Source: Actinomycetota bacterium (GTDB lineage Bacteria > Actinomycetota > Actinomycetes > Nanopelagicales > Nanopelagicaceae). From it: 51,135 nucleotides of DNA. The notes beneath the pieces were generated by a model, which did no database searches, was not told the DNA's origin, and worked only from the letters and a program-made list of their open reading frames with translations. Below, in pieces: positions 24,835 to 32,764 of the stretch. Location of the stretch: positions 1-51,135 of the forward strand of contig CANBVO010000002.1 of the NCBI GenBank assembly GCA_947372915.1. Reading direction: 5' to 3'. Position 1 is the stretch's first letter; the number at the start of each line of letters is the position of its first letter. A program made the position numbers and the translations under genes.

Positions 24835-26619
24835 ATGAATGAGTTCACGACTCCCGCCATTGTCCCGCCAGCGACCACTGGCAACCTCACCAACCTCATC
24901 ACCGAACGGGCATCGCTCGAACCCAATCGCACCATGCTCTCCCGTCCCGTAGGAGAGGCCTGGCAGCCAGTGAGCGCAAAAGAGCTGGAAGATGAGATTC
25001 GTACTGCAGCAAAAGGATTTATCGCAGCTGGAATTCAGCCCGGTGATCGAGTGGCACTCATGGCTAAGACTCGATACGAGTGGACGATTCTTGATTTCGC
25101 TATTTGGTTTGCTGGCGCAGTCACCGTTCCTATCTATGAAACCTCTAGCGCCGAACAAATTCAGTGGATTTTGAGTGACTCAGGGGCAACCGGACTCATT
25201 GTGGAAACTCCCCTGCTTCGCGAATTAGCCCAGAGCGTGCTGCCCGCAGAATGCAAACATGTCTGGACGATTACCGATAATGCAATTCTTCATTTAACTG
25301 AAGGCGGCGCAAATATTTCGGATGCGGAAGTAGAGAACCGTCGCAATTCCAGAGATCCCGATTCACTTGCCACCCTTATCTATACATCTGGCACAACTGG
25401 AAAGCCCAAGGGTGTTGAACTCACCCACGGAAACTTCCTCAGTGAATGTGGCAACGTAGTTCAAGGCGCGAGTGATCTCTTTTTGAAGCCCGGTGGTTCC
25501 ACTCTTCTCTTCCTTCCGATTGCACACGTCTTTGGTCGCATGGTTCAGATTGGCGCTATAACTGCCGGCCTACACCTCGCTCACTGTGGTGACATCACTC
25601 GCCTACAGAATGATCTCGGAACATTTAAGCCAACCTTCGTTTTAGCAGTTCCCCGAATCTTCGAAAAGATTTACAACGGCGCAGAAGCGAAGGCAGATGC
25701 TGCTGGCAAAGGAAAGATTTTCCGCAAGGCAGTTGCTGTCGCTATTGCATATAGCGAGGCGCAAGATACTGCCAAAATTCCACTTGCACTTCGTCTCAAG
25801 CATCTGCTTTTCGATAAGTTAGTCTTCTCCAAAATTCGCGCCGCCATGGGCGGAAATGTTGAGGCAGCCATCTCAGGTGGCGCTCCACTGGGAACTCGCC
25901 TCGGACACTTTTATCGTGGCGCCGGAATTAATATTTTGGAAGGTTATGGCCTCACTGAAACAACGGCTGGCTCTAACCTCAATCTCACAACTGCGCAGCG
26001 CGTTGGTTCCGTCGGTCGACCTGTTCCAGGAACAACAATAAAGATTGCGGACGATGGCGAAGTTCTCATTAAAGGCGCAATCGTAATGCGTGGCTATTGG
26101 AAGAATCCAGAAGCAAACGCCGAAGCATTTTCCAGTGATGGTTACTTCAAAACCGGCGATCTCGGCGCAATCGACAATGATGGCTTCCTTTCTATCGTTG
26201 GTCGCAAGAAAGAGTTAATTGTGACCGCTGGTGGAAAGAATGTTGCTCCCGCCGTTCTCGAAGACCGCGTTCGCGCACATCCCCTAGTCAGTCAATGTTT
26301 AGTGGTTGGCGATAACAAACCATTCATTGCCGCACTTGTCACCCTCGATGCGGATGCCATGAAGGGTTGGGCAACTGCGAACAAAAAGGATGGCGCCACC
26401 ATCGCAGAGTTAGCTAATGACCCAACGCTGATTGCAGTCATTCAAACCGCTATTGACGAGGCAAATAAGGCAGTAAGTCGCGCCGAATCAATTCGAAAGT
26501 TCACCATTTTGCCGACTGACTTCACCGTCGCGGGCGGTCAACTCACGGCCAAGATGTCGGTCAAGCGCCACGTTGTAGGTCAAGAATATGCATCGGAGAT
26601 TGAAGCGCTCTTTGCCTAA
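24835..26619 (+). CDS. Long-chain acyl-CoA synthetase (FadD15-like)
   Basis: A 594-residue ANL-superfamily ligase that activates fatty acids through an acyl-adenylate. Motifs are Y-T-S-G-T-T-G-K-P-K-G (P-loop, near residue 183), the E-G-Y-G-L-T-E-T-T region near 374, Y-F-K-T-G-D-L-G and the late K-K-E-L-I-V-T-A-G-G-K-N hinge. The catalytic C-terminal lysine lies in T-A-K-M-S-V-K-R. Length and gene neighbourhood match FadD15 (Rv2187) of mycobacteria. It overlaps the following LuxR-type gene. Confidence 0.9.
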   Translation: MNEFTTPAIVPPATTGNLTNLITERASLEPNRTMLSRPVGEAWQPVSAKELEDEIRTAAKGFIAAGIQPGDRVALMAKTRYEWTILDFAIWFAGAVTVPIYETSSAEQIQWILSDSGATGLIVETPLLRELAQSVLPAECKHVWTITDNAILHLTEGGANISDAEVENRRNSRDPDSLATLIYTSGTTGKPKGVELTHGNFLSECGNVVQGASDLFLKPGGSTLLFLPIAHVFGRMVQIGAITAGLHLAHCGDITRLQNDLGTFKPTFVLAVPRIFEKIYNGAEAKADAAGKGKIFRKAVAVAIAYSEAQDTAKIPLALRLKHLLFDKLVFSKIRAAMGGNVEAAISGGAPLGTRLGHFYRGAGINILEGYGLTETTAGSNLNLTTAQRVGSVGRPVPGTTIKIADDGEVLIKGAIVMRGYWKNPEANAEAFSSDGYFKTGDLGAIDNDGFLSIVGRKKELIVTAGGKNVAPAVLEDRVRAHPLVSQCLVVGDNKPFIAALVTLDADAMKGWATANKKDGATIAELANDPTLIAVIQTAIDEANKAVSRAESIRKFTILPTDFTVAGGQLTAKMSVKRHVVGQEYASEIEALFA

Positions 26620-27067
26620 GGTTACGAAAGAACCTCGGCTAGAAATTGCCCAATCCCTCCACGACGGGCTGGCGGTCAAGATTGATTCGATTGCCGCAGA
26701 TCTGGCAGAAGTAATCGGGCGGCGTGGCTTGACCCCCGCTACGCGAACTAAGCTTCGAGAAATTGCAGCAGCGCAGAACAATCTCTCTAGCTCGCTGCGC
26801 GCAGAAATTCTTAAACTCAAAGGTGCGACTCCAGCGGAGATTGATCAGCTCATTAATATTCGAGAGCTCGCTCCGTTAACAAAGAAAGAGCGTGAGATTC
26901 TCACATATCTAGCCCAGGCGCTGACTGCGAAAGAAATTTCTGTGAAACTCTTCGTGAGTACCGCAACCGTGAAAACCCATCTTGCGGCGATTTATCGAAA
27001 ACTTGGCGTAACAAATAAGACTGCCGCCCTCGCTCGAGCAACTGAGTCAGGGATTTTAACTCTCTAA
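26588..27067 (+). CDS. LuxR-type regulator with an N-terminal histidine-kinase-like H-box helix
   Basis: Up to 159 residues. The C-terminal ~65 residues are a GerE HTH (L-T-K-K-E-R-E-I-L-T-Y-L-A..A-K-E-I-S..T-V-K-T-H-L). The N-terminal part contains I-A-Q-S-L-H-D-G-L-A, which closely resembles the phospho-accepting helix of NarX-type kinases (HisKA_3, E-L-H-D-G-L), followed by a second helix about 30 residues later. There is no ATPase domain and no receiver domain. Start choices are ATG 26588 or the in-frame TTG 26612, both inside the fadD15 end, so it is translationally coupled to FadD15. It overlaps the convergent glycosyltransferase by 12 bases. Confidence 0.75.
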   Translation: MHRRLKRSLPKVTKEPRLEIAQSLHDGLAVKIDSIAADLAEVIGRRGLTPATRTKLREIAAAQNNLSSSLRAEILKLKGATPAEIDQLINIRELAPLTKKEREILTYLAQALTAKEISVKLFVSTATVKTHLAAIYRKLGVTNKTAALARATESGILTL

Positions 27068-28213
27068 CAACTCTTCAAAACGCTCTCCCCAGATCTGCCA
27101 ATTCCATTCTTTAACCGCCCACTCTCTACCGGCAGCGCCCATCGCTTTTGCTTTGGGAAGGTCACTGAGAATCTGAATTGCACCAGCTGCAATCGCCTGA
27201 ACATCGGTGCCATCCACACAAATTCCGGTAACGCCATCTAAGACGGCATCGGGAGCTCCACCGGATGCACCAGCCATCACTGGAATTGCGCAGGCACTAG
27301 CCTCCAGATAAACGATACCGAGCCCTTCCACTTCTAATCCAAAGAAGCGGGAGCGAGATGGCATTGCAAAGAGGTCGGCTAATTGAATATGTTCAGGAAG
27401 TTGGTTGTATTGCAAGCGACCAAGGAATTGAATATTTTCCGCTACCCCATTCTTTCGAGCGCGCGCTCGAAGTTTTTCTTCATAGGGTCCAACTCCAATA
27501 AAGAGAAGTTCAACATTGGGAAGCTGCGCGAGAATTAACGGCATAGCATCAATCAACCGATCTTGACCCTTGCGGTGAACTAATCGTCCCACCGAGAGCA
27601 AGACTATTTTATTCTCTAGCTTGTAACGTTTTACTAAATCTGCAGGTTTGGCACCAGAAGCGCTAGGCACGAAATGATCGATAGAAATCCCTGGAGCGAT
27701 TCGAACTAACTGAGGATGCGGTCCTAATGATTTCTTCATCGCGTTGCGGGTGAAATCTCCCAGATACGTCACTACATCCAGCGCATTGCCCATGCGACGG
27801 AGTGCCCAGGAAAATGGCCAAAGTTTTGCCCACCAGACCTCATGTCCGTGAGTCATCCCAATCTGCTTGCGCACACCAATCTTTTTAAAGAACGGCGCTA
27901 GCCACGCCAACGGGGCGGTTGCTCCGTACCAAATGACATTTGATTGATATGTGCGCAGGACTTTCACGATATCGGCATATACCCGCGGCGTGGGAAGGAG
28001 AACCTTGGCCCGGTCACGGATGACCACAACGCCAAATTCTTGCGCTAACTCTTGATCAAACTCATGGTCGCCCGGTTGCGAGGAGGTGTAGATAACTATT
28101 TTCTTACCATCGAGTTGCGAAATCAGTCCGAGAATAAATGTCTCAATGCCACCTGCCCTTGGACCTAAATCATTGGTGATGAGCAAGTAAGGCCGCGCTT
28201 GTGCCTCTGACAT
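27056..28213 (-). CDS. pimB': GT4-family glycosyltransferase, probable phosphatidylinositol mannosyltransferase PimB'
   Basis: A 385-residue GT-B glycosyltransferase. The N-terminus T-N-D-L-G-P-R-A-G-G-I-E matches the acceptor-side loop of PimB'. The donor domain has S-V-G-R-L-V-H-R-K-G-Q-D and the E-x7-E-like region with G-L-E-V-E-G-L-G-I-V-Y-L-E-A-S-A. PimB' adds the second mannose to phosphatidylinositol monomannoside at the cytoplasmic face of the membrane. The call rests on motifs plus synteny with Rv2188c (next to FadD15 and NlpC/P60). Its ATG overlaps the NlpC stop (TAATG), so the two are coupled. A different mannosyltransferase specificity cannot be excluded. Confidence 0.78.
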   Translation of the reverse strand: MSEAQARPYLLITNDLGPRAGGIETFILGLISQLDGKKIVIYTSSQPGDHEFDQELAQEFGVVVIRDRAKVLLPTPRVYADIVKVLRTYQSNVIWYGATAPLAWLAPFFKKIGVRKQIGMTHGHEVWWAKLWPFSWALRRMGNALDVVTYLGDFTRNAMKKSLGPHPQLVRIAPGISIDHFVPSASGAKPADLVKRYKLENKIVLLSVGRLVHRKGQDRLIDAMPLILAQLPNVELLFIGVGPYEEKLRARARKNGVAENIQFLGRLQYNQLPEHIQLADLFAMPSRSRFFGLEVEGLGIVYLEASACAIPVMAGASGGAPDAVLDGVTGICVDGTDVQAIAAGAIQILSDLPKAKAMGAAGREWAVKEWNWQIWGERFEELLES

Positions 28214-29232
28214 TAAATTCGACGAGCTCCGACAAATGTGAGTCGACCAAAGTGGCTACCAAATGATTCCACTCGTACTCTCGCGCCAGAGTGTGGAGCA
28301 TCCACCATCTGTCCGCCGCCGAGATAAATTCCAACGTGTGTGATGGGGCGACCAAAGAAGACAAGATCTCCGGGCGCCATTGAGCCACGCGGAACACTCT
28401 TGCCAAAGTGGTATTGGTAGGCCGCTGAATGCGGGAGCGAAACACCAGCTGCGCCGAAAGCACGAAGGGTTAAACCAGAGCAATCCCAATAGGTTAAACC
28501 AGCTGCGCCGAATACATATCGATCGCCGATTTGTTTGATTGCATAACGAAGTGCTATAGCGCCACGGCCAGAACCAATCTTTGCGCGCGCAATAGCCGCC
28601 TTGGAATATGCGGCATCAGCGCTATCTTGATTATCTGCCAGCGCAGCTAACCGTGCCTGCTCTTCCTTGGTGAGTTTGGAGAGAATCGCTTTTGCTTGAG
28701 CTAATTTCTTATTTGCCTCTGCTTGACGGGCCACAAATTTTTCGTGCGCTGCCTTAACTAAGGCCAGCTTGTCATTGACGACAAGTGAGGTTGCCTGCAA
28801 GCGCTGCTTAGCGACTGAATACTGACGGAGCTTTGCGGCCTTCTTCTTGGTGATGAGTTCCAAGGAGGCAGCTTCTGTTAAATAGAGAGTGGGGTTTGCA
28901 GAAAAGAGGAGCTGTAGACCCTGCCCCAATCCCCCAGTTTTATATTGGTCGGCAGCAATTGATCCCAAGGTCTTGGAATATGCGGCGACCGTCGCCTGAT
29001 CGGCTGCAGCCTGATTTTGTACAGTCGCTAACTTTCGAGTCAGATTGCTCATCTCAACGCCAGCTTGCTGGGCGCTCTCGGCAATGCTGGTTGCTTCTTG
29101 CTGAAGCGAAATTACTTGGGCGCGAATTTGTGCGAGGTTAGCGGCTTGCGCTGGGGTGCTGGTAAAGAGAAGCGCAGAGATCGCCATTGCGCTGGCGGCA
29201 GTAGTCGCTGCTACCTTGACTCGAAAATGCAC
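28213..29232 (-). CDS. NlpC/P60 peptidoglycan hydrolase with coiled-coil
   Basis: A 339-residue secreted endopeptidase. It has a signal peptide (about 1-31, ending in A-Q-A), a long alpha-helical coiled-coil region (about 33-200, rich in Ala, Gln and Lys) and a C-terminal NlpC/P60 domain with Cys251 (D-C-S-G), His299 (H-V-G-I-Y) and His314. It would cut the peptide stem of peptidoglycan, like RipA/RipC-type actinobacterial enzymes and Rv2190c. The GTG start has TACCCT six bases upstream and no ribosome-binding site. Confidence 0.9.
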   Translation of the reverse strand: MHFRVKVAATTAASAMAISALLFTSTPAQAANLAQIRAQVISLQQEATSIAESAQQAGVEMSNLTRKLATVQNQAAADQATVAAYSKTLGSIAADQYKTGGLGQGLQLLFSANPTLYLTEAASLELITKKKAAKLRQYSVAKQRLQATSLVVNDKLALVKAAHEKFVARQAEANKKLAQAKAILSKLTKEEQARLAALADNQDSADAAYSKAAIARAKIGSGRGAIALRYAIKQIGDRYVFGAAGLTYWDCSGLTLRAFGAAGVSLPHSAAYQYHFGKSVPRGSMAPGDLVFFGRPITHVGIYLGGGQMVDAPHSGARVRVESFGSHFGRLTFVGARRI

Positions 29233-29244
29233 AGCAGAAGGGTA
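29233..29244 (-). promoter_or_regulatory. Putative leaderless -10 (TACCCT) for the NlpC/P60 gene
   Basis: TACCCT on the minus strand (29244-29239) is followed by six bases and the GTG start. This would let the hydrolase be made without the small upstream gene. Confidence 0.5.
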
Positions 29245-29284
29245 CCAGCCGGACTTTTTACGCTTGAAGTGAGCGAGTAGGTGG

Positions 29285-29458
29285 CTATTGAGCGTAACGA
29301 AGTGGCGGAACTAAACCATTCTCAGCTAATACAGAGATTGCTTTCACTTGGTTATCTGAGATTTCTGGAGCAGGTGTTGTGATCTCAAGGAGAACCGACA
29401 TTACGCACTCTTGGCAGGCAAGGTCCCTCATGAGGCAGGAATCGCAATTGATCTTCAT
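29285..29458 (-). CDS. Small CxxC...CxxC protein, 57 residues (too short for routine gene calling)
   Basis: An intact frame from ATG 29458 to TAG 29285. It has two CxxC knuckles, Cys5-x2-Cys8 and Cys15-x2-Cys18, then a short aliphatic strand, an acidic/Gln linker and the ending G-L-V-P-P-L-R. I recall small actinobacterial proteins with the same order (CxxC, D-C-V-x-T-x-L-L, G-L-V-P-P-L-R), some near NlpC/P60 genes; this recollection needs checking. TACATT lies exactly six bases before the ATG, matching the leaderless pattern, and an in-frame stop lies just upstream. It is 52 bases ahead of the NlpC gene on the same strand. It probably binds zinc; function unknown. Confidence 0.7.
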   Translation of the reverse strand: MKINCDSCLMRDLACQECVMSVLLEITTPAPEISDNQVKAISVLAENGLVPPLRYAQ

Positions 29459-29520
29459 GCCCTAAATGTAGAAGCGAGCACTGACAGTGAGTCGATACCC
29501 GATGCCGTAGATTTACTGGC
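29459..29520. promoter_or_regulatory. Divergent leaderless promoter pair (CxxC protein / RibD-like reductase)
   Basis: Minus strand: TACATT (29470-29465), six bases, ATG 29458. Plus strand: TAGATT (29508-29513), seven bases, ATG 29521. In-frame stops immediately upstream fix both starts. Confidence 0.55.
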
Positions 29521-30018
29521 ATGTGGATTCGCGCCAATCTCGTACTCGGCGCCTCGGGGCAGACCACTTTTCACGGCACATCTAAAGGGTTAAGTTCTCG
29601 CTTTGATCGAGCCCGCTTCCACGAAATTCGCGCTCAGAGTCAAGCCATTGTGATTGGCGGTGAAACCGCACGACGAGAGCCCTATGCAAAAACACCGGTC
29701 CGACTGATCATTCTCAGCAACTCTGGCGATATTCCAGAGGCTGTTCGCACCAACCCATTGGCCGAAGTGTGGGAGCTCTCCCCCGTATTAGCGATAGCGC
29801 TATTGCGCAATCAGGGAGTTGAGCGGATATTGGTCGAAGCCGGGAAGTCGATGCTCTTCGAGATGTCGAAAGCTGGTTTACTCGATGGAATCTATCTCAC
29901 CCAAACGACTTCAGAGATTGGTGAAAATCCCCTTGATATTGAGTGGTTGACCCGCGACATGGAGATGGTGAGCGCAGAGGATAGCGATGGCGAAAGTTTT
30001 ATCTTTTATAGTAAATAA
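29521..30018 (+). CDS. RibD C-terminal-domain/dihydrofolate-reductase-like pyrimidine reductase family protein (short)
   Basis: A 165-residue protein resembling the RibD_C fold. R-A-N-L-V-L at the start matches the first strand, G-L-S-S-R-F-D-R-A-R-F-H-E-I-R follows, then V-I-G-G-E-T-A-R-R-E-P-Y (the V-G-x-x-T-x-R motif) and I-L-V-E-A-G near residue 107 for the NADPH site. It is shorter than the usual ~220 residues, mainly in the N-terminus and middle. In-frame TGA codons 30-40 bases upstream exclude a longer N-terminus. No riboflavin genes are adjacent, so the substrate is unknown. Confidence 0.72.
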   Translation: MWIRANLVLGASGQTTFHGTSKGLSSRFDRARFHEIRAQSQAIVIGGETARREPYAKTPVRLIILSNSGDIPEAVRTNPLAEVWELSPVLAIALLRNQGVERILVEAGKSMLFEMSKAGLLDGIYLTQTTSEIGENPLDIEWLTRDMEMVSAEDSDGESFIFYSK

Positions 30019-30023
30019 TTAAA

Positions 30024-30860
30024 TTACAGCGAGATTAAAGCAACGCCAGTGACAGCACAAATGATTCCTAGATACTGAACCTTGTGCAATCTCTCATGCA
30101 AGAATTTAAAGGCAAGTAGCGAAGTCACGATGGGAAAGAGTGATCCTAAAATCATCGCCACCGAGACTAGGCCTTTAGTGGTGGCAATTCCTAGGAAATA
30201 GTTCGCCAAAAAGTCGCTTGAACCAATAACTGCCAGCATCACAATATTGTTTCGTTTAAATCCACCGATAGTTCGAAGCTTGAGGGCAAGTACGACGCAG
30301 ACGGAAACTGATGTCACGCGCATCGTCGTCATCGTCAGCAATGAACTGGTCTTCGAACCCTGTGCCATCAATGCCAATGCAGTTCCGAAACCAAGCGCTG
30401 CGCAGAGACCAAGAAGTAATGGCTTTACAGGAAGGCCTTTAACAATTTCTGGACCCGAAGCGCAAAAGGCACCAATAAAGGCGATTGCCATTCCAATATA
30501 TTGAATCTGTTGTGGTCGCTCACCACTCGCAAATGCAACGGAGAGCGGAATGATTGCACTCAGCGAACTAATCGGTGAGACCACGCCCATCCGCCCCGTC
30601 GCAAGGCCAGCATAAAAGGCGGTAAGTCCAATAAATCCGGCGATGCCGGCGCCAACACCGGGCAGAAAATATCCGCTCCACGAAAGTGTCGGTGCCATGA
30701 ATCCACGAGTGATAATGAGAAGAAAGAGGCCGAGCGCAAGTCCTACAGTTTGCGAGACGCCCGTCACCGCCATGGATGGAAAGCGCTTTGCAAGCTTGCC
30801 ACCAAAGAAATCCGAGGTTCCCCATAAAACACTGGAGAAGAGGGCGAGTATCGAAGCCAT
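30024..30860 (-). CDS. EamA/DMT-superfamily transporter
   Basis: A 278-residue membrane protein with ten hydrophobic segments in two EamA repeats (about 1-130 and 145-278). Features include W-G-T-S-D-F-F-G-G near the N-terminus and the second-repeat F-K-F-L-H-E-R motif near residue 252. These carriers move metabolites such as amino acids or nucleotide sugars; the substrate cannot be inferred. It is convergent with the RibD-like gene (five-base gap) and divergent from DUF3000. Confidence 0.85.
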   Translation of the reverse strand: MASILALFSSVLWGTSDFFGGKLAKRFPSMAVTGVSQTVGLALGLFLLIITRGFMAPTLSWSGYFLPGVGAGIAGFIGLTAFYAGLATGRMGVVSPISSLSAIIPLSVAFASGERPQQIQYIGMAIAFIGAFCASGPEIVKGLPVKPLLLGLCAALGFGTALALMAQGSKTSSLLTMTTMRVTSVSVCVVLALKLRTIGGFKRNNIVMLAVIGSSDFLANYFLGIATTKGLVSVAMILGSLFPIVTSLLAFKFLHERLHKVQYLGIICAVTGVALISL

Positions 30861-30888
30861 TTGAATACTCTACCTTTACCATTAGCAA
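30861..30888. promoter_or_regulatory. Divergent leaderless promoter pair in 28 bases (EamA / DUF3000)
   Basis: Minus strand: TAGAGT (30872-30867), six bases, ATG. Plus strand: TACCAT (30877-30882), six bases, GTG. Only four bases separate the two hexamers. Confidence 0.6.
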
Positions 30889-31449
30889 GTGCGCGAAAAG
30901 AGCTTTGATCAAATAGTTGCAGATATCCGCGCAATCTCTACTCGTAATGAAATATTTCTCGAGGAAGTTCCCGCACCGCAAAAATTAGCCCCGTTTGCCT
31001 TTGCCCTCACTGCTGACGTCGAACTTGATCCTGAAGCAGATGAAGATGTGGCAACTGGCCGTTTTGTACTTCTCCACGATCCCGCCGGTCAAGATGGTTG
31101 GTCTGGAAAGTTTCGATGTGTCACTTTTGTTCGTGCTGCGATTGATCAGGAGATGGCAAACGATCCACTACTTATTGATTTAGGGTGGAGTTGGTTTTTA
31201 GAAGCACTTAAGAAAGAAAACTGCGAATATCTTGCGCCCTCCGGAACAGTGACGCGAGTTGCAAGCGCCTCATTTGGCACGCTAGAGAATCGCGAAAATG
31301 ATAGTGAAGTAGAAGTTCGCGCATCGTGGACTCCGATTGATGGCTCGGATATTGCCGCGCATGTTCGAGCCTGGCTCGACCTTCTAGAAATTTCCTCTGG
31401 TATGCCGCCTATCCCCGAAGGCGTCACTCAGCTTTCGCGGCACAATTAA
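30889..31449 (+). CDS. DUF3000 family protein
   Basis: A 186-residue soluble protein of the actinobacterial DUF3000 family, function unknown. Recognisable parts are the E-E-V-P-A-P-Q-K-L-A-P near residue 24, the R-F-V-L-L-H-D-P-A-G-Q-D-G-W block near 60 and the closing P-P-I-P-E-G-V. It begins with GTG and lies five bases before the RNase D gene, an order conserved in Actinobacteria (Rv2680-Rv2681). Confidence 0.85.
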   Translation: MREKSFDQIVADIRAISTRNEIFLEEVPAPQKLAPFAFALTADVELDPEADEDVATGRFVLLHDPAGQDGWSGKFRCVTFVRAAIDQEMANDPLLIDLGWSWFLEALKKENCEYLAPSGTVTRVASASFGTLENRENDSEVEVRASWTPIDGSDIAAHVRAWLDLLEISSGMPPIPEGVTQLSRHN

Positions 31450-31454
31450 TTCCG

Positions 31455-32708
31455 ATGCCTGAGCCTTTACTTGCACCCCGGGCGGGATTGCCAGAACTCG
31501 TCACCACGCCAGATGAGTTGCGCGAGGTCATCCATCAATTGAAAGCTGGTAGTGGCCCCATCGCCATCGATGCCGAACGCGCTTCTGGCTATCGCTACAG
31601 CCAGCGGGCATATCTCATTCAAATCTTTCGCCGTGGCGGCGGACTACATCTGATTGACCCAGTAGAGACTGATGCGCCAGAGCTATGGCGCGAGATGGGC
31701 AATGAATTCGCAGATCAAGAATGGATTATTCACGCAAGCACACAAGACCTCCCCTGCCTACGCGAAGTTGGACTCCAGCCCAAGCGATTATTTGATACGG
31801 AATTAGGCGGTCGAATTGCTGGTTGTGAACGCGTAGGACTGGGTCCTCTTGCGGAATCACTTCTCGATCTCTCGCTCGCCAAAGAACATAGCGCGGTCGA
31901 TTGGTCAATTCGCCCACTGAAAGAAGAGTGGCTGAAATATGCAGCGTTGGATGTTGATGTCCTTATTGATCTGCGCGACAAAGTCGAGGAACTCTTGCGA
32001 TCACAAGGAAAACTAGAATGGGCCTTGCAAGATTTTGCAGCCATTCTCAATGCGCCACCTGCAGCACCAAAGAAGGATGGTTGGCGACGCACCTCTGGAA
32101 TGCACAAAGTGCGCGATCGTTTAATGTTGGCAATCATTCGAGATTTGTGGGCTGCCCGAAATGAGTTTGCCCAAGAGATTGATATCGCTGCTGGTCGAGT
32201 CTTTAATGATGATGCACTTGTCGAAGTTGCAACCAAGCGTCCGAAGGTCATTAATGACTTCGCGCATATTTTGACCAAGCGCACACGAGTTACTGGCCAG
32301 CCCATCGAGAAATGGTTTGATGTCTATCGCGCTGCACTTCTCACGCCCGTGGAGGATCAACCAGAGTTACGCGTCCCATCGACCGGTCTGCCACCGGTCA
32401 AAATTTGGAGTACTCGAAACGCCCCTGGCTATGCCCGTGTCACCCACGCCCGAGCCGCAATGGCGGAGCTCGCAGAATCCCAACTCATGCCGACTGAAAA
32501 CCTGATCTCCCCCGAAGTGGTCCGTCGCGTCGCCTGGGCGCCCGCTCCAAACCTCGATGACCTTGGCTCCCAACTCGCCGAATTAGGGGCTAGACCGTGG
32601 CAAATAGAGCTCGTCACGCCCGCCCTTAGGCTGGCAATGACCCAGACCGAGCCGCTCATTGTTGAGCTTCCCGAAGCTGCTACCGAAGGCGAGAGCGAGG
32701 CAGAGTGA
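31455..32708 (+). CDS. rnd: Ribonuclease D-family 3'-5' exonuclease with HRDC domain
   Basis: A 417-residue protein with a DEDDy exonuclease domain at about 30-195: D-A-E in motif I (near 40-42), the H-A-S-T-Q-D of motif II (near 93-98), and Y-A-A-L-D in motif III (Tyr near 161, Asp near 165). An HRDC domain follows (about 215-295), then a second helical region typical of actinobacterial RNase D. It trims tRNA and other structured RNAs from the 3' end. It is probably coupled to DUF3000, since no separate ribosome-binding site is evident. Confidence 0.88.
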   Translation: MPEPLLAPRAGLPELVTTPDELREVIHQLKAGSGPIAIDAERASGYRYSQRAYLIQIFRRGGGLHLIDPVETDAPELWREMGNEFADQEWIIHASTQDLPCLREVGLQPKRLFDTELGGRIAGCERVGLGPLAESLLDLSLAKEHSAVDWSIRPLKEEWLKYAALDVDVLIDLRDKVEELLRSQGKLEWALQDFAAILNAPPAAPKKDGWRRTSGMHKVRDRLMLAIIRDLWAARNEFAQEIDIAAGRVFNDDALVEVATKRPKVINDFAHILTKRTRVTGQPIEKWFDVYRAALLTPVEDQPELRVPSTGLPPVKIWSTRNAPGYARVTHARAAMAELAESQLMPTENLISPEVVRRVAWAPAPNLDDLGSQLAELGARPWQIELVTPALRLAMTQTEPLIVELPEAATEGESEAE

Positions 32709-32752
32709 CGAATTACGCAACATTTAGGTTGCTTAATTCCCGCCAAGGTGCG

Positions 32753-32764
32753 TAGGCTCTTCTC
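32753..32764 (+). promoter_or_regulatory. Putative leaderless -10 (TAGGCT) for the FTR1 gene
   Basis: TAGGCT at 32753-32758 is followed by six bases and the ATG at 32765. Confidence 0.55.

Noticed and set aside
29385-29593. Two overlapping ~60-residue frames (one on each strand) in the gap before the RibD-like gene
   Set aside because: Neither has a plausible start signal or family features; the minus-strand CxxC frame at 29285-29458 explains the region better.
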